A stretch of DNA of 64,000 bases from Flavonifractor sp. An306 (GCF_002159455.1 NZ_NFIQ01000002.1:1-64000), one strand, 5' to 3'; numbered from the stretch's first letter, positions 23,697 to 32,758 are shown. Notes: a model not told the origin generated them from the letters alone. Made by a program: numbers and translations.

Positions 23697-26009
23697 ATGA
23701 TCTGGAAAAATTTTTTCCGGGACCTGCGGCGTACCGCCTCCCGGCTCATTTCCGTCAGCATCATTACCATGATCGCCGTGGTGGTATACACCGGCCTCAA
23801 CGGAATCATCTATAACGTGGACCGGATCATGGGGCGCTATTATATGGAACACAACGTAGCCGACTACTGGCTCACCGGAGTGGGGCTGGACATGGCGGAC
23901 TGCCGGGCGCTGGAGGGATTGAACGGGATTACCGGCGTGCAGCCCCAGATTCTGCTGGACGCGGAGGAGCGTCACAACAGCGACATTACCCTCTCCCTCT
24001 GCGGAATTCCGGCCGACTGGAGTATCAACACCCCTTACATCACCGAAGGCAGGCTTCCCGCCAACAGCCAGGAGATCTTTCTCAGCGACCAGTTTGCCCA
24101 GGCCAGAGGCCTGCAGGTGGGCGACTGGTATGAGCTCACCCTCACCGGCCTGGGCATCCATCTGCGGCTTCAGGTATGCGGTGTGGGGAAGGATCCGGAA
24201 TACCTCTATCCCGTCAACGCTACCACCCCCTCCCCCGACCTGTCCCGGTATGGCTTTGCCTACGTGCGGGAGGAGACCCTTCAGGACGTCATGGGCCCCC
24301 ACATCTACAATCAGTTCTGCATTACCACCAGCGAATCCATGTCCATGGCGCAGCTGCGTGCCGCCGTGGACGACGTTTTGGGCAGCAAGGTGGTCAATAT
24401 TCTGGCGCTGGAGGACAATCAGCAGGCCTATTCCCTAATGGAGGGAAAAAACAACCTGGTTCCCATACTCACCTTCTTCCCCACCCTGTTTTTCCTGTGC
24501 GCGGTGCTGATGATGGTAAGTACCATGAACCGGCTCATTGAAAGCGCCCGGTCCGACATCGGCACCTTCAAGGCGTTGGGGTACTCCGACCATACCATCC
24601 TGGTCTATTACCTGCTCCATGCGCTGCTGGTGGTGGTGATCGGCTTTCCCATCGGTGCGCTTTTGGGCAAATATATCGCCGCCCTCATTGTGTGGACCAT
24701 CGCCACCGGCTGCGACCTGCCACCCATGGAGATTGTCCACGACTTCCAGGCCTGGGGCCAGGCGGTGGGCCTTACCGCCCTGTGCTGCATCGGCAGCGCC
24801 TGGCTGGTGGCCCGGTCCCTGTTGAAGGAATCTCCCGCCCAATGTATGCGCCCCAAGGCCCCCAAAAGCGGCGGTTCCCTCTTTCTGGAGCACATCCGTC
24901 CTCTGTGGCGGCGGCTGGGCTTCAATCAGAAATACATCCTGCGCAACACCTTCCGCAACAAGGTGCGTATGCTCACCTGTGTAGTGGGTATCGCCTTCTG
25001 CATGGCGCTGGTATTTATGGCCTTCGCCATTAAGGACTCTATGGACGCCTATTCCAACGCTCTGGCAGGAAATCAGAACCGCTATGATGTGATGGTCAGT
25101 CTGAACACCTCGGTAACAGAGCGCCAGTACAGCCGGCTGGTTTCCGCCCCCGGCGTCACCGGAGCAGAGCTGGAAATGACTACCACATGCTGGCTATACA
25201 GCAGCAGCCAGCGGGCCACCACCACCCTGACGGTGGCGGAGGACACCGTATCCCTTCACCTGTACGATCCCTATGCCTCCGTTCCCCTGTCTCTTCCCCA
25301 GGAGGGGCTGGTATTGGAAAAACAGCTGGCGGACGAGCTGGGGCTGGCGGAGGGAGATTCCGTCACCCTCCGATTCACCGGAGAAAACGGCTATATCACC
25401 CTGACGGTGGCGGAAGTGAACCGCTGCGTCAGCGGGGCCTATGTGAGCCGCAGCCTGTGGCGGAGCCTGGGCCGGGCATATACTCCAACGGCGGCCTATC
25501 TGACCGCCGCCGACCCTGTCGCCCTGGAAACAGAGCTGGACCACTACGATTTCGTGGACGGTTGGCAGAGCCGGGAAACCGTCACCGCCGCCGTGGTGGA
25601 GAAGATGGAGAACACCTCCATGGTGGTATATATCCTCATCGTCTTTGGCGGCGGGCTTGCCTGCATTGTGATCTATAACCTGGGGATCATGAGCTTCTTT
25701 GAGCAGCTTCGCAGTTTGGCCACGCTGATGGTGCTGGGCTTTTATGAGCGGGAAATCAAGCGGCTGCAGCTGAGCGAAAACCTGATTTTCGCCGCCGCCG
25801 GCATTCTGCTGGGTATTCCTCTGGGTATCGCCCTGGACCGTTTCCTCATCCTCTCCATTACCTCTATGCCTCTGGAGGTGATGGTCACGCCCAAGGCCAT
25901 CGGCCTGTCCTGCGGCGTGACCATGCTGTTCGCCCTGGGCGTCAATGTGGTAATCGGGCGGAAAATGCGGGAGATCGACATGTTGGGCGCCCTGAAAAGT
26001 GTCGAGTAA
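23697..26009 (+). CDS. ABC transporter permease with two FtsX domains
   Basis: 770 residues from ATG 23697, one base after the stop of the ATPase gene. About eight membrane segments: one at ~17-37, three at ~255-277, 300-325 and 357-375 (first FtsX domain), one at ~425-445, and three at the C-terminus (~641-665, 695-717, 735-755; second FtsX domain). Two large external regions lie between, as in bacitracin- or macrolide-type MacB exporters of Firmicutes. Works with the preceding ATPase and, by context, the following adaptor. Confidence 0.9.
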   Translation: MIWKNFFRDLRRTASRLISVSIITMIAVVVYTGLNGIIYNVDRIMGRYYMEHNVADYWLTGVGLDMADCRALEGLNGITGVQPQILLDAEERHNSDITLSLCGIPADWSINTPYITEGRLPANSQEIFLSDQFAQARGLQVGDWYELTLTGLGIHLRLQVCGVGKDPEYLYPVNATTPSPDLSRYGFAYVREETLQDVMGPHIYNQFCITTSESMSMAQLRAAVDDVLGSKVVNILALEDNQQAYSLMEGKNNLVPILTFFPTLFFLCAVLMMVSTMNRLIESARSDIGTFKALGYSDHTILVYYLLHALLVVVIGFPIGALLGKYIAALIVWTIATGCDLPPMEIVHDFQAWGQAVGLTALCCIGSAWLVARSLLKESPAQCMRPKAPKSGGSLFLEHIRPLWRRLGFNQKYILRNTFRNKVRMLTCVVGIAFCMALVFMAFAIKDSMDAYSNALAGNQNRYDVMVSLNTSVTERQYSRLVSAPGVTGAELEMTTTCWLYSSSQRATTTLTVAEDTVSLHLYDPYASVPLSLPQEGLVLEKQLADELGLAEGDSVTLRFTGENGYITLTVAEVNRCVSGAYVSRSLWRSLGRAYTPTAAYLTAADPVALETELDHYDFVDGWQSRETVTAAVVEKMENTSMVVYILIVFGGGLACIVIYNLGIMSFFEQLRSLATLMVLGFYEREIKRLQLSENLIFAAAGILLGIPLGIALDRFLILSITSMPLEVMVTPKAIGLSCGVTMLFALGVNVVIGRKMREIDMLGALKSVE

Positions 26010-26061
26010 TCCCGAGTTCATGAAACATATCACAGTTTCCTAGTCAAAAGGGGTGGAGCTG

Positions 26062-27498
26062 ATGAAATATGGTAGAAAGGCTGTGGCCTGTACGCTGGGC
26101 CTGCTGCTGCTGACCGGCTGTTCCAACGGCGAGGATAAGGACCGCACCACCGTTTTCCCAGACACCGGGCCGGTGGAAAACACCGTGGAGGACACGGGCA
26201 CGGTTACCTACCGGGACAATTACAACATTGTCCCCCAGGTCAGCGGCACGGTGATCTCCTGTTCTATTGAGGAAGGCGACACCGTAACCGCAGGCCAGAC
26301 CCTGTATGAGCTGGACGCAGGAGATCTGGAGGACCAGATCGAACAGGCCGCCCTCTCTTTGGACAGCGCCCAGGCCTCCCTCAGTCAGGCGCAGACGGCC
26401 TGTGCCGACCTGACTGTGACCTCCTACGCCGCCGGCACCGTTACCGCAGTCAATGTCCACGTGGGAGATTATGTCTCCACGGGCAGTCCCATTGCCCAGG
26501 TGGTGGACAGCCAAAACTTAAAACTCACCGTTCCCTTCTGGGTGGAGGACGCCACCTCCTTTACACCGGGGGCCTCCGCGGTGATCTCCTTCCCCAACCG
26601 GGCGGAGACGGTAACCGGCACGGTGGAACGGATCTACGACACCCCCAGCGCCCTGTCCGGCGGGCGGACCGGCGTCTATGTGGAGTTCTCCTTCCAAAAT
26701 CCAGGCACGGTCCTCAGCGGAGACTCCGCCTCCGCCGCTGTGGGTTCCGCTGTCTGCATGGAATCCGGCACCGTATCCAACGCCACCGAGCAGACCATCT
26801 ACGCCACCCAATCCGGGCAGGTACTTACTCTGCCCATCCAGACCGGCTCCGCTGTCACTGTAGGGCAAACCGTGATGACCATTAAAAACGACAGCCTTAC
26901 CAACGCGGTGACCAACGCCTCCCTGTCCGTGGAATCAGCCCGTACCTCCCTGGAACAGCTCCAAGCCAAACGGGCGGATTACACCATCCTGGCTCCGGTG
27001 GACGGCGTGATCCTCACCCGGTCGGTGAAACTGGGAGACCTGGCGTCGGCGGGGACCCCCATGGCGGTGCTGGCCCAGCCAGAGGAGCTGTGCGTCCATG
27101 TCGACATCAACGAGCAGTACATTGAGCGCATCTGGCCCGGCCAGCAGGCCCAGGTGGCCTTTACCGACGATAGCGGGCAGCCCCGGAGCTATACCGCCAC
27201 CGTGGCGCGCATTGACGACACCGGCATCACCTCAGGCGGCGTGACAGACTATACTGTGGAGCTGACGCTGGACAGCACCGACGGGCTGCGGGACGGGATG
27301 AACGTCAATGTAGCCATCATTACCGAGCAAAAAGAGGACTGCCTACGGATTCCATCCCAGGCGGTCAGTGGCGGTACCGTACAGGTTCTGCGGGACGGAA
27401 AGGCCGTGGAAGTAGAGGTGGAGACCGGCATCTCCGGCGGCTGGTACACTGAGATTCTGCAAGGTCTGACCACCGAGGACGAGGTACTTCTCCCCTGA
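26062..27498 (+). CDS. HlyD/MacA-like periplasmic-adaptor-type lipoprotein
   Basis: 478 residues from ATG 26062 behind GGGGTGGAG. Signal MKYGRKAVACTLGLLLLTGC with lipobox LTGC. The mature part has two barrel-sandwich (biotinyl-lipoyl) halves (ISCSIEEGDTVTAGQTLYEL and YTILAPVDGVILTRSVKLGD) around short helical hairpins and a C-terminal beta domain. A Gram-positive cell has no outer membrane, so the protein is presumably anchored on the outside of the membrane and extends the MacB-type permease. Third gene of the operon; substrate unknown. Confidence 0.88.
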   Translation: MKYGRKAVACTLGLLLLTGCSNGEDKDRTTVFPDTGPVENTVEDTGTVTYRDNYNIVPQVSGTVISCSIEEGDTVTAGQTLYELDAGDLEDQIEQAALSLDSAQASLSQAQTACADLTVTSYAAGTVTAVNVHVGDYVSTGSPIAQVVDSQNLKLTVPFWVEDATSFTPGASAVISFPNRAETVTGTVERIYDTPSALSGGRTGVYVEFSFQNPGTVLSGDSASAAVGSAVCMESGTVSNATEQTIYATQSGQVLTLPIQTGSAVTVGQTVMTIKNDSLTNAVTNASLSVESARTSLEQLQAKRADYTILAPVDGVILTRSVKLGDLASAGTPMAVLAQPEELCVHVDINEQYIERIWPGQQAQVAFTDDSGQPRSYTATVARIDDTGITSGGVTDYTVELTLDSTDGLRDGMNVNVAIITEQKEDCLRIPSQAVSGGTVQVLRDGKAVEVEVETGISGGWYTEILQGLTTEDEVLLP

Positions 27499-27512
27499 CA
27501 ACAAAACATGGG

Positions 27513-27533
27513 ACACAGGCTACCAGCCTGTGT
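27513..27533 (+). terminator. small hairpin after the adaptor gene
   Basis: ACACAGGCT / AGCCTGTGT with a 3-base loop, directly before the long palindrome. No T run on the plus strand. Confidence 0.35.
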
Positions 27534-27599
27534 TGCACTTGTAAAATGAAAGTAGACACTCACAAAAGTGTGGGTGTCTACTTTCATTTTACAAGTGCA
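27534..27599. repeat. 66-nt near-perfect hairpin, MITE-like or IS-end relic
   Basis: Positions 27534-27564 pair with 27569-27599: a 31-bp stem with one G-T pair and a 4-base loop (AAAG). The arms (TGCACTTGTAAAATGAAAGT and on) are AT-rich, unlike the flanking G+C-rich genes. It lies between two convergent genes. It is far longer than usual terminators here and has no T run at its foot, so a palindromic mobile-element relic or a processed RNA structure is possible. The 12-base stretch CTTGTAAAA(A)TGAAAGT recurs in one arm-like form near 56262. Confidence 0.85.
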
Positions 27600-27630
27600 T
27601 CTGCCACACAGGCAGACGGCTTGTTTTTTC
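27600..27630 (+). terminator. terminator of the MacAB-like operon
   Basis: TCTGCC (27600-27605) pairs with GGCAGA (27611-27616) and is followed by CGGCTTGTTTTTTC. Confidence 0.5.
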
Positions 27631-27634
27631 TCTC

Positions 27635-28168
27635 TTAGTAGTTCACGCTACGGATTTCAAAATAGGCCTGGGGATGGGCACACACAGGGCAAACCTGGGG
27701 AGCCTCCTTGCCAAAGTGGATGTGGCCGCAGTTACGGCACTTCCACATATACTCGTCGCCGCGCTTGAACACCACGCCCTCCTCCAGGTTCTTCAGGAGG
27801 GTCAGGTAGCGCTCCTCGTGCTCCTTCTCGATCTTCAGCACGCCTTCAAACAGGAAAGCCAGCTTCTCAAACCCCTCTTCCCGGGCGGTGTCGGCCATCT
27901 CCCGGTACATCTGGGTCCACTCCTCATTCTCGCCGGCGGCGGCGGACTTCAGGTTGGCTATGGTATCGCCAATGCCGCCCAGCTCCTTGAACCACAGCTT
28001 GGCGTGCTCCTTCTCGTTGCCGGCGGTCTCCTCAAAGATGGCCGCGATCTGCTCGTAGCCCTCCTTCTTGGCCTTGCTGGCAAAATAGGTGTACTTATTG
28101 CGGGCCATGCTCTCCCCCGCAAACGCTTTCCACAGATTGGCTTCAGTCTTGCTGCCCTTCAGCTCCAT
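27635..28168 (-). CDS. rbr: rubrerythrin
   Basis: 177 residues. The N-terminal four-helix diiron domain has the paired metal motifs [11 protein letters not shown] and [14 protein letters not shown], and a second pair ([24 protein letters not shown]). The C-terminal rubredoxin domain has [10 protein letters not shown] and CPVCAHPQ for the Fe(Cys)4 site. It reduces hydrogen peroxide in anaerobes. It lies 42 bases downstream of desulfoferrodoxin in the same direction, behind the PerR-like regulator: an oxidative-stress cluster. Confidence 0.95.
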   Translation of the reverse strand: MELKGSKTEANLWKAFAGESMARNKYTYFASKAKKEGYEQIAAIFEETAGNEKEHAKLWFKELGGIGDTIANLKSAAAGENEEWTQMYREMADTAREEGFEKLAFLFEGVLKIEKEHEERYLTLLKNLEEGVVFKRGDEYMWKCRNCGHIHFGKEAPQVCPVCAHPQAYFEIRSVNY

Positions 28169-28210
28169 AACATTTCCATCCTTCCTACTTTTATTTATAA
28201 TGGGCGTTGA

Positions 28211-28600
28211 TCAGCCTTCGCCCTTCCAGAAGCCGTGGAGGTTACACAGCTCATAGGCCGTTACCTTCCCATCCCCATAGACAAAGGTCTTGAGTTCCGG
28301 CTTGTCGCCCGGCTTGGGGAACTTCAGCACCACAGTATCCTCGGTCACCGCGGCGATCAGGGGGATATAGTGCTCCGGCAGCATGGGGTGCTCCACGCTG
28401 CCCACCTTCACAGTGACAGAGTTGCCGCTGCCATGGGCGGACTTCTCCACCACGGGAACATGCTTCTCCAGCGCGCCGTCGGTGGTGTTGGGCACCACTT
28501 CCTCCATCTTCTGCCCGCAGCACATGACGGGCACACCCTTGTCCACGACCTTATAGATAATATTTCCGCAATGCGCACAGCGATACAGCTTGAATTCCAT
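28211..28600 (-). CDS. dfx: desulfoferrodoxin (superoxide reductase)
   Basis: 129 residues. The N-terminal desulforedoxin site has CAHCGN and MCCG (four Cys for Fe), and the C-terminal superoxide-reductase site has EHPMLPEHYI and CNLHGFW (four His and one Cys). It reduces superoxide to peroxide without making oxygen, and rubrerythrin, encoded next, removes the peroxide. It follows the PerR-like gene after 63 bases. Confidence 0.96.
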   Translation of the reverse strand: MEFKLYRCAHCGNIIYKVVDKGVPVMCCGQKMEEVVPNTTDGALEKHVPVVEKSAHGSGNSVTVKVGSVEHPMLPEHYIPLIAAVTEDTVVLKFPKPGDKPELKTFVYGDGKVTAYELCNLHGFWKGEG

Positions 28601-28663
28601 GAGATTAACCAGCCTTTCTTTCTTATTTTATATGTTTTCCCTGTCTTTTGGGGCTTTATACCC

Positions 28664-29047
28664 TCAGTGAACCCGCTTACAGTTTACACAGGTTCCATGG
28701 AAAATGACCTCATGCCCCGTTACATCGTGGCCACTGGCCAGCAGCGCCTGTTCATCCAGTCCGGCGTCATAGGGCAGCTTCAGGTCATAGACCGAACCAC
28801 AGACCTGACAGCAAAAATGGGGGTGAGCCGTAGTGTCGGCGTCAAACCGTTCCACCGGAAACGCCATGCGGGTAATGCTCCCCTCGTCCGCCAGCAGATT
28901 CAGATTGCGATAGACTGTTCCGAGGCTCAGGCTGGGATTCTCCGGTTTCAGCCACTGATACAGCATTTCCGCCGTGGGGTGTTCCCTGCTGTGTTTCAAT
29001 GTCTCAAAAATCAGTTCCCGCTGCCGGGAATAGCGCTTTCCGTTCAT
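28664..29047 (-). CDS. Fur-family regulator, PerR-like
   Basis: 127 residues from ATG 29047 behind AGAGGTGG. Winged helix (SRQRELIFETLKHSREHPTA, LSLGTVYRNLNLLADEGSI) and a C-terminal metal domain with two CxxC pairs (CCQVCG and CVNC) for the structural zinc plus a His-rich strand (TAHPHFCC). The downstream rubrerythrin and desulfoferrodoxin genes argue for a peroxide-sensing PerR rather than an iron-sensing Fur. A long palindrome immediately upstream is the likely operator. Confidence 0.9.
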   Translation of the reverse strand: MNGKRYSRQRELIFETLKHSREHPTAEMLYQWLKPENPSLSLGTVYRNLNLLADEGSITRMAFPVERFDADTTAHPHFCCQVCGSVYDLKLPYDAGLDEQALLASGHDVTGHEVIFHGTCVNCKRVH

Positions 29048-29069
29048 AGGCCACCTCTTTTCTCTTGAT

Positions 29070-29098
29070 TCATAAACAGTAATCATTACTGTTTATGA
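29070..29098. promoter_or_regulatory. PerR/Fur-type operator (29-bp perfect palindrome)
   Basis: 14 bases on each side of a central C at 29084 are perfectly complementary; the core CAGTAATCATTACTG resembles the 7-1-7 PerR/Fur box (TAATnATTA). It stands 23 bases upstream of the regulator start codon, which fits autoregulation of the whole cluster. Confidence 0.75.
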
Positions 29099-29223
29099 TA
29101 TGATAGCAGATTCTTCCCGCATACGCAAGGCTTTTTTTAAAAAAACGGAAAATTTTTTGTATACTTTTCTTTGATACGCTCACACTAACTCTTGCAGTCC
29201 ATTGAACTGACAGGAGGATAGAC

Positions 29224-29457
29224 ATGAAACGGATCTGGAGCTTGTTTATGCTGGTGCTGACCCTGACGGTTCCCCTGGCGGCCTGCAGCCCCAATGTGCC
29301 GGAGGTCGTGACCCCCACGCCCGCGGTTACCTCCACGCCGGAGGGCGTACTCGACGACATCGGAGAAGCTGGTAAGGATATTGCCGATGACATCGGGGAC
29401 GCCGCCAGGAACGTAACCGAAGATGTAAAGGACGGCGTCAAGAACGCCATGCGCTGA
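29224..29457 (+). CDS. small lipoprotein with amphipathic helix
   Basis: 77 residues from ATG 29224 behind GGAGG. Signal MKRIWSLFMLVLTLTVPLAA, lipobox LAAC (Cys at ~21), then a Pro/Thr linker and a charged amphipathic helix (DDIGEAGKDIADDIGDAARN). Small lipoproteins of this make are common and uncharacterised in these bacteria. It is divergent from the PerR-like gene and lies 34 bases before the riboflavin promoter. Confidence 0.7.
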   Translation: MKRIWSLFMLVLTLTVPLAACSPNVPEVVTPTPAVTSTPEGVLDDIGEAGKDIADDIGDAARNVTEDVKDGVKNAMR

Positions 29458-29490
29458 CGGCAAAATTTTCTGCCGGCTGCCGGTATGCCC

Positions 29491-29519
29491 TTGACAATGG
29501 CCTGCCGGCAGCGTATACT
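29491..29519 (+). promoter_or_regulatory. promoter of the riboflavin operon
   Basis: TTGACA (29491-29496), 17 bases, TATACT (29514-29519), ending 21 bases before the riboswitch. Confidence 0.8.
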
Positions 29520-29540
29520 TATGCCAGTCAATTGAATAAG

Positions 29541-29647
29541 ATCTTCAGGGCAGGGTGCAAGTCCCTACCGGTGGTATAGCCCACGAGCCGCAAGGCATGA
29601 TTCGGTGAAACTCCGAAGCCGACAGTATAGTCTGGATGGAAGAAGAT
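29541..29647 (+). ncRNA. FMN riboswitch (RFN element)
   Basis: The conserved RFN parts are all present: P1 ATCTTC ... GAAGAT (29541-29546 with 29642-29647), the GGGCAGGGTG opening, CCCTACCGGTGGTA, GCCCACGAGCCG, GATTCGGTGAAACTCCGA AGCCGACAGT, and TCTGGATG before P1 closes. FMN binding stabilises termination, so ribD-ribE-ribBA-ribH are turned off when FMN is plentiful. Confidence 0.97.
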
Positions 29648-29688
29648 CGTTGTCATACAGGATTGCTTGTCCTGTATCTTTGCGATTG

Positions 29689-29720
29689 CTCTGGTATGTG
29701 ATGACATTCCAGAGTTTTTT
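29689..29720 (+). terminator. first riboswitch-linked terminator
   Basis: CTCTGG (29689-29694) and ATGT pair with ACAT and CCAGAG (29709-29714), followed by TTTTTT. A further 8-bp hairpin at 29655-29677 lies between it and the riboswitch, possibly the anti-terminator partner. Confidence 0.7.
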
Positions 29721-29752
29721 GCTTGTAAAGGATGTTTCCGCATCCCCTTTGA

Positions 29753-29785
29753 TTGCCCTGAACAGATCTGTTCAGGGCAATTTTT
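29753..29785 (+). terminator. second terminator before ribD
   Basis: A perfect 14-bp palindrome (TTGCCCTGAACAGA and complement, 29753-29780) followed by TTTTT, 18 bases before the ribD start. A second strong terminator in the same leader is unusual. Confidence 0.8.
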
Positions 29786-29803
29786 CTTTGCGGAGATGAT
29801 GCT

Positions 29804-30910
29804 ATGGAGGACCGGGAGTATATGGCTCAGGCCCTGGAGCTTGCAAAGCGCGGATTGGGTTGGACCTCCCCAAATCCCATGGTGGGGGCCGTGATCGTCA
29901 AGGAAGGGCGGTTTATCGGTCAGGGCTGGCATGAAAAATGCGGCCAGCCCCACGCTGAGCGCAACGCCCTGGCCGCTTGCACCGAGCCCCCCGGAGGAGC
30001 TACCATGTACGTTACCCTGGAGCCCTGCTGCCACCAGGGCAGGCAGCCCCCCTGCACCCAGGCCATTCTGGAGTCCGGCATCCGCCGGGTGGTGGTGGGG
30101 GCGGGAGACCCTAATCCCCTGGTGGCCGGAAAAGGGATCGCTCTGCTGCGGAAGGCCGGTGTGGAGGTTACCGAGCAGGTGCTGGAAGCGGAGTGCGAAG
30201 CGCTCAACCGTATCTTTTTTCACTATATCCGCACCGGACGGCCCTATGTGGCCATGAAATACGCCATGACCCTGGACGGCAAGATCGCCGCCCCCACCGG
30301 GGACTCCAAGTGGGTCACCGGTGAGGCAGCCCGGCACCACGTCCAGCAGCTCCGCCATCGGTATACCGGCATCATGGCAGGGGTGGGCACCGTGCTGGCC
30401 GACGACCCCCTGCTGACCTGCCGCCTTCCCGGCTGCCGCACCCCAGTGCGGATCATCTGCGACACCCACCTCCGCACGCCCCTCACCGCCCAGGTGGTGA
30501 CCACCGCCCGGCAAGCCCCCACCCTGCTGGCCACCTGCTGTAACGACGCGGACAAGCGGGCCAACTATGAGGCGGCGGGCTGCCAGGTGCTCACAGGGCC
30601 GGAGCGCAACGGACATGTGGACCTGAACTGGCTGATGGACGAGCTGGGACGGCGTGAGGTAGACAGTATTTTGCTGGAGGGTGGGGGTACCCTGAACTGG
30701 ACCGCTCTGGAGCAGGACATTGTACAAAAAGTTCTGGCCTATATCGCACCCAAGCTGTCGGGCGGCAGAGAGGCCAAGACCCCGGTAGAGGGGGCGGGCG
30801 TCGCCCTGATGTCCCAGGCCATTGCGCTGACGCACAGCTCCATCACCCGGCTCGGGGAAGATTTTCTGATCGAAAGCGAGGTGGTCCCCAGTGTTTACGG
30901 GGATCGTTGA
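29804..30910 (+). CDS. ribD: bifunctional diaminohydroxyphosphoribosylaminopyrimidine deaminase / 5-amino-6-(5-phosphoribosylamino)uracil reductase
   Basis: 368 residues. The N-terminal deaminase has the zinc motif HAERNAL and PCCHQGRQPPC; the C-terminal reductase domain follows from ~150 (MKYAMTLDGKIAAPTGDSKW, ILLEGGGTLN). It carries out steps two and three of riboflavin synthesis from GTP. First gene of the operon behind the FMN riboswitch; it overlaps ribE by 20 bp. Confidence 0.96.
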   Translation: MEDREYMAQALELAKRGLGWTSPNPMVGAVIVKEGRFIGQGWHEKCGQPHAERNALAACTEPPGGATMYVTLEPCCHQGRQPPCTQAILESGIRRVVVGAGDPNPLVAGKGIALLRKAGVEVTEQVLEAECEALNRIFFHYIRTGRPYVAMKYAMTLDGKIAAPTGDSKWVTGEAARHHVQQLRHRYTGIMAGVGTVLADDPLLTCRLPGCRTPVRIICDTHLRTPLTAQVVTTARQAPTLLATCCNDADKRANYEAAGCQVLTGPERNGHVDLNWLMDELGRREVDSILLEGGGTLNWTALEQDIVQKVLAYIAPKLSGGREAKTPVEGAGVALMSQAIALTHSSITRLGEDFLIESEVVPSVYGDR

Positions 30911-31538
30911 GGAAATGGGCCAGGTGGAGGGCATCCAGCGGGGCAAACAGTCGGCTGTTCTGACCATCCGGGCCAAAACCGTGCTGGAGGGCACCAAAAT
31001 CGGAGACAGCATCGCGGTAAACGGGGTGTGTCTGACCGTCACTTCCCTGCTGTCCGACCGGTTTTCCGCCGACGTAATGCACGAGACCCTGGATCGCTCC
31101 GCCCTGTCCGGGCTCCGGCGGGGCAGCGTCGTCAATCTGGAGCGGGCCATGGCCGCCGACGGCCGGTTTGGCGGGCATATCGTAGCCGGACACATCGATG
31201 GCACCGGCCGGATCACCCGCATCAAACGGGACGACAACGCTGTCTGGTATACCATACAGGCCGCCCCACAGCTGCTGCGGTACATCGTGGAAAAGGGCTC
31301 CATCGCCGTAGACGGAATCAGTCTGACGGTGGCCCGGGTAGAAGAAACCGCCTTTTCCATCTCCGCCATTCCCCACACCGTGGCTCAGACGGCGCTGCAG
31401 AATCGCAGAGAGGGTGACCTGGTCAATCTGGAGACCGATATCATTGGCAAATACGTGGAAAAGCTGCTCACACCCGCCCCGGAAACCCCGGCGTCCGGCG
31501 GACTTACCCGGGACTTTCTGGCGCGGCATGGATTTTAG
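30891..31538 (+). CDS. ribE: riboflavin synthase alpha subunit
   Basis: 215 residues from GTG 30891 ([11 protein letters not shown], the conserved start), inside the 3' end of ribD. Two lumazine-binding repeats, each ~95 residues ([16 protein letters not shown] with HIDGTGRI, and [11 protein letters not shown]). It dismutates two 6,7-dimethyl-8-ribityllumazine molecules to riboflavin, the last step of the pathway. It is followed after 17 bases by ribBA. Confidence 0.96.
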   Translation: MFTGIVEEMGQVEGIQRGKQSAVLTIRAKTVLEGTKIGDSIAVNGVCLTVTSLLSDRFSADVMHETLDRSALSGLRRGSVVNLERAMAADGRFGGHIVAGHIDGTGRITRIKRDDNAVWYTIQAAPQLLRYIVEKGSIAVDGISLTVARVEETAFSISAIPHTVAQTALQNRREGDLVNLETDIIGKYVEKLLTPAPETPASGGLTRDFLARHGF

Positions 31539-31555
31539 ACGAGGAGGAATCTGAT

Positions 31556-32758
31556 ATGGACGAACAATTCTGCACGGTGGAGGAAGCCCTTGAGGAGCTG
31601 CGGGCGGGCCGCATTATCATCTCCATCGATGACCCGGACCGGGAAAACGAAGGTGACATGATCTGCGCTGCCCAGTTTGCCACCACCGAAAACGTCAACT
31701 TCATGGCGATGCACGCCAAGGGCCTGATCTGCACCCCCATGAGCCAGGAGCTGGCCGACCGGCTTCAGCTGGAGCAGATGGTCAAGGTCAACACCGACAA
31801 CCATCATACCGCCTTTACCATCTCCATCGACCATGTAAACACCACCACCGGCATTTCCGCTGAGGAGCGGGGCTACACCTGCCGGATGTGCGTGGACCCG
31901 TCCACCCGCCCGGAGGACCTGCGCCGTCCGGGCCACGTGTTTCCGCTGGTGGCCCGCCGGGGCGGCGTACTCATCCGCAACGGCCACACGGAGGCCACGG
32001 TAGACCTGTGCCGGCTGGCGGGCCTGAAAGAGTGCGGTCTGTGCTGCGAGATCATGCGGGACGACGGCACCATGATGCGCACTTCTGAACTGCTGGAAAA
32101 GGCTAGGGAATGGGGGCTGAAAGTTGTTACCATCAAGGCCCTTCAGGACTACTGCCGCCTTCACGACAAGCATGTGGTGCGGGAGGCCGTGGCCAAAATG
32201 CCCACCCGCTACGGCGACTTCCAGATCTACGGCTACATCAACGACCTGACCGGCGAGCATCACGTGGCTCTGGTGAAGGGGGATATCAGCGACGGTCAGG
32301 ACGTGCTCTGCCGGGTTCACTCGGAATGTCTCACCGGCGACGTGTTCGACTCCTGCCGCTGCGACTGCGGCCAGCAGCTGGCCGCCGCCATGATGCAGAT
32401 TGAGAAAGAGGGCCGGGGCGTGGTGCTCTACATGCGTCAGGAGGGCCGGGGTATCGGCCTGATCAACAAGCTGAAGGCCTATGCCCTCCAGGAAAAAGGC
32501 TTTGATACCGTGGACGCCAATGTGGAACTTGGCTTTGCCCCCGACCTTCGGGAGTACTGGACCGGAGCGCAAATCCTGCGGGACCTGGGTGTGCGCACCA
32601 TGCGGCTGCTCACCAACAACCCGGACAAGGTCTATCAGCTCTCCGAGTTCGGCCTGGAGATCACCCAGCGGGTACCCATCCAGATGGACGCCAACGACTA
32701 CGACCTGTTCTACCTGAAAACCAAGCAGGAGCGCATGGGACATATTCTGACCTATTAA
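31556..32758 (+). CDS. ribBA: bifunctional 3,4-dihydroxy-2-butanone-4-phosphate synthase / GTP cyclohydrolase II
   Basis: 400 residues from ATG 31556 behind GAGGAGG. Residues 1-200 are the DHBP synthase ([37 protein letters not shown]); residues ~205-400 the GTP cyclohydrolase II ([20 protein letters not shown] with the zinc Cys, then [10 protein letters not shown]). It supplies both precursors of the lumazine. Length and domain order are standard. Confidence 0.97.
   Translation: MDEQFCTVEEALEELRAGRIIISIDDPDRENEGDMICAAQFATTENVNFMAMHAKGLICTPMSQELADRLQLEQMVKVNTDNHHTAFTISIDHVNTTTGISAEERGYTCRMCVDPSTRPEDLRRPGHVFPLVARRGGVLIRNGHTEATVDLCRLAGLKECGLCCEIMRDDGTMMRTSELLEKAREWGLKVVTIKALQDYCRLHDKHVVREAVAKMPTRYGDFQIYGYINDLTGEHHVALVKGDISDGQDVLCRVHSECLTGDVFDSCRCDCGQQLAAAMMQIEKEGRGVVLYMRQEGRGIGLINKLKAYALQEKGFDTVDANVELGFAPDLREYWTGAQILRDLGVRTMRLLTNNPDKVYQLSEFGLEITQRVPIQMDANDYDLFYLKTKQERMGHILTY

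Noticed and set aside
27534-27599. Ordinary transcription terminator
   Set aside because: The stem is about twice as long as the other terminators here and lacks a T run at its foot; a separate short hairpin with TTTTTT follows it.
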